DNA of 11,337 nucleotides from assembly GCA_009936895.1 (NCBI GenBank), contig JAACDS010000349.1, positions 1 to 11,337 of the forward strand. The letters are read 5' to 3'. Positions 6,694 to 11,337 of this stretch are shown piece by piece. The notes beneath the pieces are model-generated. The model was not told the DNA's origin. It was given only the letters and a program-made list of their open reading frames with translations, and did not search any database. The translations under genes and the position numbers were made by a program. The number at the start of each line of letters is the position of its first letter. Within the stretch, counting starts at the first letter, position 1. Source of the stretch: Pseudomonadota bacterium. Lineage in GTDB: Bacteria > Pseudomonadota > Gammaproteobacteria > Pseudomonadales > Azotimanducaceae.

Positions 6694-6697
6694 AAGA

Positions 6698-6703
6698 CCT
6701 CCT
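6698..6703 (-). promoter_or_regulatory. Strong Shine-Dalgarno deciding the protease TTG start
   Basis: AGGAGG on the minus strand ends 4 bases before TTG 6693 and overlaps the TAG stop of the MFS gene (6702-6704). It supports a TTG start and coupling to MFS translation. An ATG at 6682 is in the wrong frame for the protease. Confidence 0.7.
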
Positions 6704-7979
6704 AGCCTACAGTCGAGTTTTGTTGATCCGGGGTGACATCCCGGTAAGACAGCAACCGGGGCCCGGCACTTGCCACGACTACGATAGTCAGCGCGATCAG
6801 AGAGGACATCACCCCGGCCAAGTAGGAATAAACATAGGTCGTTCCCCGCACCGCATCAAAAATCAAACCCATGCCATAGGGTCCGAAAGCCAACCCTAGA
6901 ACGCTGATAGCATTTGCTCGGGCAAAGACTCGCGCATATATCGCCGTGGGATAAACCTCGGCCAGCCACAGGGGCTGAGTCATCAGCAGATTACCAACAC
7001 TCAGACCAAACAAGCCTGCGGCCACAACCGCCAAGGTTCCGTTCGAGGCAAAGGCGATGCAGGTCAGACCTAGGGCCTGCAAGCACAGATTGCCCAGCGC
7101 GAACCAGCGGATGGGAATGCGGGTCACCAACCAGCCACCGAAAAATCGACCGCTGATACTGCAAATCGACAGCGCCTGAACCGCGTAGGCCGCGGTTTGA
7201 AAATCGGCAATTTGCGACACCCGGCTGTAGAGGTGCGCAATGCCGCCGACTTGAGCCGCCATGATCAGAACATAGGCCGACGCCATGAGCACATAGAAGC
7301 GGCTGCCCACGGCCGACTTCAGCAAAGCCGTATTGTTCAGCGTCGCCTCAGCGCTGACCTGTATCTGCGACCCCGGGGCCTGACGCATCAGCAAAGCGAG
7401 CGGCAGAATAAAAACAACCAGCAGCAACCCAAGCAATGGCATGGTATCCGCCACACCTTGTGTGTTCATCAGATGGGCAGAAAAAGGGGTGAGCACTACA
7501 CCACCCAAGGACAATCCCGTCGAAGCCAATGCCAAGGCCATGGATCGTTGGGGACCGGGAAACCATTGGGTAATTATCGTGGTGCAAATTACAACCGAGA
7601 TGCCCGCGTTGCCAATGCCAAATAGGGTAAAGAGCGCGTAGAGATGCCAGACCTCGGAAGCCAATCCAACCACGCCCAGGGCGAATCCGGATATCAGCGC
7701 CCCAAAGATCATGACCGTGCGCACCTGATAACGGTTGAGCAAAGTGGCGACATACAAACCCGCAACGCCGCCAACGACGAAGAACAGGCTTACGGCAAAG
7801 GAAATTTGTGCAACCGGCGCAGCAAGTTCTGCCGATAACCGGTTGATGTAAACCGACATGTTGTAAAAGCCCAGTCCCGAACTCACCGTTTGCACCAGCA
7901 TCATGGCGCCCACGATAACCCAACCATAGCGATCGGCATTGGCTGGCAAAGGCACGGCCTGATTCTTATGTCTGTTCAA
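6702..7979 (-). CDS. MFS transporter, OFA/monocarboxylate-like
   Basis: Inner-membrane secondary transporter of about 425 residues with roughly 12 hydrophobic segments in two halves. The first segment, RYGWVIVGAMMLVQT, matches the (F/R)YGWVIV start common in oxalate/formate-antiporter and monocarboxylate-type MFS proteins. The loop after helix 2 (LLNRYQVRTVM) stands for motif A but lacks the usual DR.G.R. The carried solute is unknown; a small organic acid would fit the family. The frame is open to a GTG at 8036 (444 residues), but that start has no ribosome site, whereas TTG 7979 has GGGAG 10 bases upstream; GTG 7940 is another option. The gene ends 8 bases before the protease start. It diverges from the SDR gene and may share regulation with it. 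Confidence 0.85.
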   Translation of the reverse strand: MNRHKNQAVPLPANADRYGWVIVGAMMLVQTVSSGLGFYNMSVYINRLSAELAAPVAQISFAVSLFFVVGGVAGLYVATLLNRYQVRTVMIFGALISGFALGVVGLASEVWHLYALFTLFGIGNAGISVVICTTIITQWFPGPQRSMALALASTGLSLGGVVLTPFSAHLMNTQGVADTMPLLGLLLVVFILPLALLMRQAPGSQIQVSAEATLNNTALLKSAVGSRFYVLMASAYVLIMAAQVGGIAHLYSRVSQIADFQTAAYAVQALSICSISGRFFGGWLVTRIPIRWFALGNLCLQALGLTCIAFASNGTLAVVAAGLFGLSVGNLLMTQPLWLAEVYPTAIYARVFARANAISVLGLAFGPYGMGLIFDAVRGTTYVYSYLAGVMSSLIALTIVVVASAGPRLLSYRDVTPDQQNSTVG

Positions 7980-8115
7980 TCGTTTTACGCTCCCGTGCAC
8001 ACGATAAATCCCGTCCCAAGGCACTATAGAATCCACTCGGCTAAACGTCTATGTTGAGCCTCGAAACACGGACTACCGTTCGTCTAGCGATCTAAGAAGA
8101 ACTCAAGGAAATGCA
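7980..8115. promoter_or_regulatory. Divergent intergenic region between MFS and SDR genes
   Basis: Promoters for both genes are expected here. On the minus strand TATAGT (8023-8028) resembles a -10 box; it lies downstream of GTG 8036, which supports a later MFS start, but no good -35 is seen. GTTCGTCTA at 8078-8086 repeats exactly the 9-mer at 2721-2729 upstream of the hydroxyacid dehydrogenase and might be a shared operator half. No convincing -35/-10 pair is seen for the SDR gene. Confidence 0.3.
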
Positions 8116-8883
8116 GTGGAACTCAAAGACAAAATCATCGTCGTGACCGGCGGCGCCAGCGGCATTGGCCGTGAAATGTGCCGACGTTTTACCCAAGAAG
8201 GCGCAAAAAAAGTCGTCGTGGCGGACCTGAACGGTGATGGTGCCAAGGCCGTTGCAGCGGAAATTGGCAGCGTCGGCCATGCGGTGGATGTGCGCAAAGA
8301 ACAGGACCTTATCAACCTCATCGACGACACCGAGGGTCAATTCGGGCCCATCGATCTGTTTTGCTCTAACGCAGGAATCGGTATTGGCAAAGACATCTTT
8401 GAATCCGACGAGGTATGGCAAACCATTTGGGAGGTGAACACCATGTCCCATGTCTGGGCCGCCAAACACTTAGTGCCTCGCATGATCGCGCGCGGCGGTG
8501 GCTACTTGCTCAATACCGCATCTGCCGCCGGCCTGCTCAGCCAAATTGGCTCCGCAACCTACGCTGTTACCAAACACGCTGCGGTTGCCTTAGCCGAATG
8601 GTTGTCCATCACCTACGGCGACCAGGGCATCAAGGTTTCGGTACTGTGTCCTCAGGCCGTTCGCACGGCCATGACGGCCAGAGGCCCGGGTGTCGCGGGG
8701 GTCGATGGCATGATCGAACCCGAAGACGCCGTTACTGCGGTGGTTGAGACTTTGCGAGAGGAGCGTTTTTTGGTCCTACCGCACCCAGAAGTGGCCGAAT
8801 ACATGCAGCGCAAAACAGCCGACTACGACCGCTGGCTCAAGGGCATGCGCCGCTTGCAGAGCTTGTACGGCAAGGCCGACTGA
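8116..8883 (+). CDS. Short-chain dehydrogenase/reductase (classical SDR)
   Basis: Cytoplasmic NAD(P)-dependent oxidoreductase of 255 residues; the substrate is not identifiable. The Rossmann motif TGGASGIG is at 11-18, and Asp37 in VVVADL at the end of the second strand favours NAD. CSNAG (83-87) matches the NNAG motif, and the catalytic tetrad is complete: Asn108, Ser136, Tyr149 and Lys153 (YAVTK). LCPQAVRTAM (177-186) corresponds to the usual PG.V.T segment, with Gln in place of Gly. The start is GTG 8116 with AAGGA at 8105-8109, 6 bases upstream; the ATG at 8111 is out of frame. It is the only plus-strand gene between two minus-strand runs, divergent from the MFS gene and convergent with coaX, with 19 bases between stops. 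Linkage to the MFS carrier may mean a shared substrate, which is inference. Confidence 0.92.
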   Translation: MELKDKIIVVTGGASGIGREMCRRFTQEGAKKVVVADLNGDGAKAVAAEIGSVGHAVDVRKEQDLINLIDDTEGQFGPIDLFCSNAGIGIGKDIFESDEVWQTIWEVNTMSHVWAAKHLVPRMIARGGGYLLNTASAAGLLSQIGSATYAVTKHAAVALAEWLSITYGDQGIKVSVLCPQAVRTAMTARGPGVAGVDGMIEPEDAVTAVVETLREERFLVLPHPEVAEYMQRKTADYDRWLKGMRRLQSLYGKAD

Positions 8884-8902
8884 CCCGGTTCACCCATTCC
8901 GG

Positions 8903-9685
8903 TTAATCGTCGAGATAGCCGTTGAGCCGTAAGGCTTCGATAAGGCCCACGAGGATCAAATCGGATACCACGTGATCAAAGAGATCCTCGCGATGAAACA
9001 GATTGGAGAACCCTCCCGTGGCAATCACCAAGGGGGATTCATCGCCGAATACCTCGGCACTGATGCGCGAGACCAACTCGCGCACCATGCCCACATTGCT
9101 CCAGTAGAGGCCGCTTTGAATACTTTCTATCGTGGTTTTACCGACAGCCGTCCGTGTCGGTTTGATCTCAACGGAGGGGAGCTTGGCGGTTTTGGCCTCC
9201 AAGGCTTCCATGGCTAGACGAATGCCGGGCATGATGTTGCCCCCAAGGAACACGCGATCCTTGGTGATGGCGCACACCGTGGTCGCCGTACCGAAATCCA
9301 CCACGATCAAATTTCTGTTTGGAAACAGTTTTATCGCGCCCATCGCATCGGCAATGCGGTCACTGCCGACTTCCTTGGGATCTTTGTAAGCGATCTTCAA
9401 ACCGGTTTTCAAACCCGGGCGCAAAATCATGGGTTCAATACCAAAGTACTTTTGGCAGCAAGAGCGCAGCGTGTAATTCACTTCCGGCACGACGGAGGAG
9501 ATTGCGACGGTTTTGACGACCTCAGGGTCGACACCGTTTTCCCGCAATGCGCTACGTAAAAACACGCCTATTTCGTCTGACGTGCCACGGCTGGTCGACG
9601 CGTAACGAAACTGACTGATCAACTCATCGCCGGAAAATACGCCGCAGAAAATCTGACTGTTGCCGACATCGAGCACCAAGATCAT
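8903..9685 (-). CDS. coaX: Type III pantothenate kinase
   Basis: Phosphorylates pantothenate to 4'-phosphopantothenate, the first step of coenzyme A synthesis; cytoplasmic, ASKHA fold, usually dimeric. The 260-residue product shows the phosphate-binding DVGNS at 6-10, the GSDRIADAMGA segment (107-117) with the expected catalytic Asp109, DFGTATT (130-136), GGNIMPG (148-154) and ATGG (222-225). Length and motif order match the family. From memory it resembles the CoaX of Legionella-like gammaproteobacteria, which differs from the shorter Pseudomonas type. ATG 9685 overlaps the panC stop as ATGA, and AGGAAG at 9693-9698 gives a 7-base spacer, so it is translationally coupled as the last gene of panB-panC-coaX. 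CoaX enzymes are generally not feedback-inhibited by CoA, unlike CoaA; that is family knowledge. Confidence 0.95.
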   Translation of the reverse strand: MILVLDVGNSQIFCGVFSGDELISQFRYASTSRGTSDEIGVFLRSALRENGVDPEVVKTVAISSVVPEVNYTLRSCCQKYFGIEPMILRPGLKTGLKIAYKDPKEVGSDRIADAMGAIKLFPNRNLIVVDFGTATTVCAITKDRVFLGGNIMPGIRLAMEALEAKTAKLPSVEIKPTRTAVGKTTIESIQSGLYWSNVGMVRELVSRISAEVFGDESPLVIATGGFSNLFHREDLFDHVVSDLILVGLIEALRLNGYLDD

Positions 9686-10488
9686 GCGTGTACTTCCTTC
9701 ACCTTGCGCCCATCAAACGGTCTATCCAACGGCACGTTATCAATCAGTCGAACCGCATCGGTGCCTTCGCCAACTACGACGGCGCCACATCGACGTTGGC
9801 CAACACTTTTCACATAGGCCACCTGCATACCCGCGGCTTGCAGGCTCAAACATGCCTGCTCGTCGGATGCGGCCTCGGCAAGCAGTCGGGGGAACCGACC
9901 GGCCAACTGGCGAGCTTCCAGGCCCAACAGCCTGTTACGAGATGACAGGGCCAATCCGTCAGCCTCCCGCACAATGTTACAGCCCACGATTTCTGTGGAC
10001 ATAAAGAACGTCGCGCACATGTCTCGGATCAACGTGTATTGCTGGTAATCCTTGAGGCCGAAGTACGCTCGATCAGCCCGCACCAGATTCAACAGCTTCA
10101 TCACCACCGTAAGCACCCCGGTAAAGTGTCCTGGCCTGTCGGTACCGCATAACTGTGTTGAAAACTCATTCTCGGTTAACTGGTATCGAAAACCATCGGC
10201 ATACATCTGTTCGTAGTCAGGCAGCAAGACCACATCAACCCCAGCGGCTTCGGCCTGAGCCAAATCGTCCTCTAGCGTGCTTGGATACTTCGCAAAGTCG
10301 TTGGGATCATTGAACTGGGTGGCATTGACGTAAATCGACAACACGGTCAGATCATTGTCTGTCGCACTGGCCTGCAGCAAGGATAGGTGGCCTTGATGCA
10401 AGGCTCCCATGGTCGGCACGAATCCGATGCGGCCGCTCAGGCTGGCCCGCAGCTCGCGCCACTGGGCCATACAACGCAGGATTTTCAC
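9682..10488 (-). CDS. panC: Pantothenate synthetase (pantoate--beta-alanine ligase)
   Basis: Joins pantoate and beta-alanine with ATP, through a pantoyl-adenylate, to make pantothenate; cytoplasmic. The 268-residue product has FVPTMGALHQGHLSL (23-37), whose His31 and His34 form the HIGH-like ATP motif. Also visible are VNATQFNDPNDFAKYP (54-69), the DRPGHFTGVLTVV segment (117-129), FGLKDYQQ (143-150) and READGLALSSRN (174-185). Two motif positions differ from the commonest form: NDPNDF where many have G..EDF, and FGLKD where many have FGEKD. The C-terminal domain is somewhat shorter than in the 283-residue E. coli enzyme. The start is taken as GTG 10488, which overlaps the panB stop as GTGA and has AGAGG 7 bases upstream; a TTG at 10506 in frame is less likely. 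No panD is in the window. Confidence 0.95.
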   Translation of the reverse strand: MKILRCMAQWRELRASLSGRIGFVPTMGALHQGHLSLLQASATDNDLTVLSIYVNATQFNDPNDFAKYPSTLEDDLAQAEAAGVDVVLLPDYEQMYADGFRYQLTENEFSTQLCGTDRPGHFTGVLTVVMKLLNLVRADRAYFGLKDYQQYTLIRDMCATFFMSTEIVGCNIVREADGLALSSRNRLLGLEARQLAGRFPRLLAEAASDEQACLSLQAAGMQVAYVKSVGQRRCGAVVVGEGTDAVRLIDNVPLDRPFDGRKVKEVHA

Positions 10489-11273
10489 CGATAAACCTCT
10501 TCGCAATTCGGGAACGCGCCCGCTGTCACGTCTTGATGAAAAGCATTCACCGCGCTGCTCAGTTGAGCATGACCATCAAGATAGTGGCGCAGAAACTTAG
10601 GCTTGAAGCTAGGCTGCATTCCCAGCATATCCTGCAGCACCAGTACCTGGCCGTCGGTGTAGACTCCAGCACCAATACCAATCGTTGGAATATCTAAGCT
10701 GTTGGTGATTTGTCGCCCCAGATTTTGCGGCACGCATTCGAGCACCAAGGCAAAACAGCCGGCTTCCTGCAGCGCCAATGCGTCGCGATAGATTTTTTCC
10801 GCTTCAGACTCTGTTCGGCCCTGCACCTTGTGGCCACCAAGTCCTTCCACCGACTGCGGTGTCAGACCCAAATGACCCATCACGGGCACACCGGACTCCA
10901 CGATGTGGGCGATGGTGTCGAGCTGACCCGCAGCACCTTCAATTTTGATCGCGTTGCTACCCGCCTGCATAAGCTCGCTTACCGCATCGAGCACTTCGCC
11001 TCGCTCGCGTCTGGCAGCCAAAAAAGGCATGTCACCAACGATGAATTTATCCGGCGCACCGCGACGTACCGCCGCAATATGAGTAGCCATCATGGAAACC
11101 GTTGCATGAACGGTACTGCTATAACCATGCATCACCATGGCAAGGCTGTCGCCAACCAACAATGTGTCCAGTTCGGAATCGTTGAGCAGCTGTGCTGACC
11201 AGTAGTCATAGCACGTAACCATTGAAATTTTTTCGCTCGCCACCTTACGGCGATGAAAATCGTGAATCTTCAT
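10485..11273 (-). CDS. panB: 3-methyl-2-oxobutanoate hydroxymethyltransferase (ketopantoate hydroxymethyltransferase)
   Basis: Transfers a hydroxymethyl group from 5,10-methylenetetrahydrofolate to alpha-ketoisovalerate to give ketopantoate, the first committed step of pantothenate synthesis; a cytoplasmic TIM-barrel enzyme, usually decameric. The 262-residue product shows VTCYDYWSA (19-27), VGDSLAMV (40-47) with Mg-binding Asp42, GDMPF (80-84) with Asp81, and AIKIEG (108-113) with Lys110 and Glu112. GHLGLTPQS (133-141), catalytic Glu179 in LVLECVP, and GIGAGVYTDGQVLV (199-212) complete the site. ATG 11273 is chosen because GGAGGTG lies just upstream and MKIHDF is a usual PanB start; the frame stays open 14 codons further. 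It is the first gene of panB-panC-coaX within the window. The following enzyme, ketopantoate reductase (panE), is not present here. Confidence 0.97.
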   Translation of the reverse strand: MKIHDFHRRKVASEKISMVTCYDYWSAQLLNDSELDTLLVGDSLAMVMHGYSSTVHATVSMMATHIAAVRRGAPDKFIVGDMPFLAARRERGEVLDAVSELMQAGSNAIKIEGAAGQLDTIAHIVESGVPVMGHLGLTPQSVEGLGGHKVQGRTESEAEKIYRDALALQEAGCFALVLECVPQNLGRQITNSLDIPTIGIGAGVYTDGQVLVLQDMLGMQPSFKPKFLRHYLDGHAQLSSAVNAFHQDVTAGAFPNCEEVYR

Positions 11274-11276
11274 AAG

Positions 11277-11283
11277 CACCTCC
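11277..11283 (-). promoter_or_regulatory. Shine-Dalgarno of panB
   Basis: GGAGGTG on the minus strand lies just ahead of ATG 11273, with 5 bases between the GGAGG core and the start. It decides the panB start over the in-frame ATG at 11315. Confidence 0.75.
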
Positions 11284-11337
11284 GGTACCTGTCCAAGTTC
11301 TGGTGTATTGCACACCGCGAACCCCTCTCGGGATGGA

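Noticed and set aside
7348..7923. Minus-strand 191-codon open frame
   Set aside because: It is in another frame inside the MFS gene; its Gly/Cys/His-rich product reflects the MFS codons.
8092..8469. Minus-strand 125-codon open frame
   Set aside because: It is antisense to the SDR gene, whose full motif set is present.
8884..8902. Terminator between the convergent SDR and coaX genes
   Set aside because: The 19-base gap and its flanks hold only a direct repeat of CCGGTT; no stem or T-tract is seen.
10710..11198. Plus-strand 162-codon open frame
   Set aside because: It is entirely antisense to panB, which has all its catalytic residues.
11302..11316. GGTGT/ACACC inverted repeat upstream of panB
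   Set aside because: The stem is only 5 bp with a 5-base loop, which is likely by chance, and it is not clearly linked to a promoter.

Overview
The window looks like chromosomal core and metabolic DNA from a free-living, moderately GC-rich proteobacterium, most likely a gammaproteobacterium outside the enterics. Three things point that way: a YhhQ-type queuosine-precursor transporter, a two-PDZ Do-family periplasmic protease, and a panB-panC pair that runs into a type III pantothenate kinase (CoaX) where enterics use CoaA. I cannot name the genus. There is no tRNA, rRNA, insertion sequence, integrase, phage gene or CRISPR array.

Layout, left to right. Bases 1-295 hold no convincing gene. A plus-strand GNAT acetyltransferase (296-868) converges on a long minus-strand run. 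Read in its own direction (right to left), that run is: MFS transporter (from 7979, the open frame reaching 8036), Do/DegQ-type protease (6693-5239), folK (5131-4610), an exported protein of unknown function (4665-3565), a luciferase-like flavin oxidoreductase (3718-2783), a 2-hydroxyacid dehydrogenase (2702-1695) and the YhhQ transporter (1640-882). One plus-strand SDR gene (8116-8883) diverges from the MFS gene and converges on the right-hand operon. That operon, also minus strand, is panB (11273-10485), panC (10488-9682) and coaX (9685-8903), joined by 4-base stop/start overlaps.

Functionally, the right-hand operon makes pantothenate from ketoisovalerate and beta-alanine (PanB, PanC) and commits it to coenzyme A (CoaX). 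FolK serves folate synthesis. The Do-family protease does periplasmic protein quality control. The two dehydrogenases, the flavin oxidoreductase and the MFS carrier suggest use of small organic or hydroxy acids, but their substrates cannot be read from sequence.

I found no clearly new multi-gene system. The most unusual locus is the exported-protein gene, which overlaps folK at its 5' end by 56 bases and the flavin oxidoreductase at its 3' end by 154 bases, and whose product faintly resembles zinc phospholipase C/P1-nuclease proteins without the expected metal ligands. Other points of interest are several small inverted repeats at gene ends, the translational coupling in panB-panC-coaX and MFS-protease, and a cluster of GAACG half-sites upstream of the hydroxyacid dehydrogenase gene.
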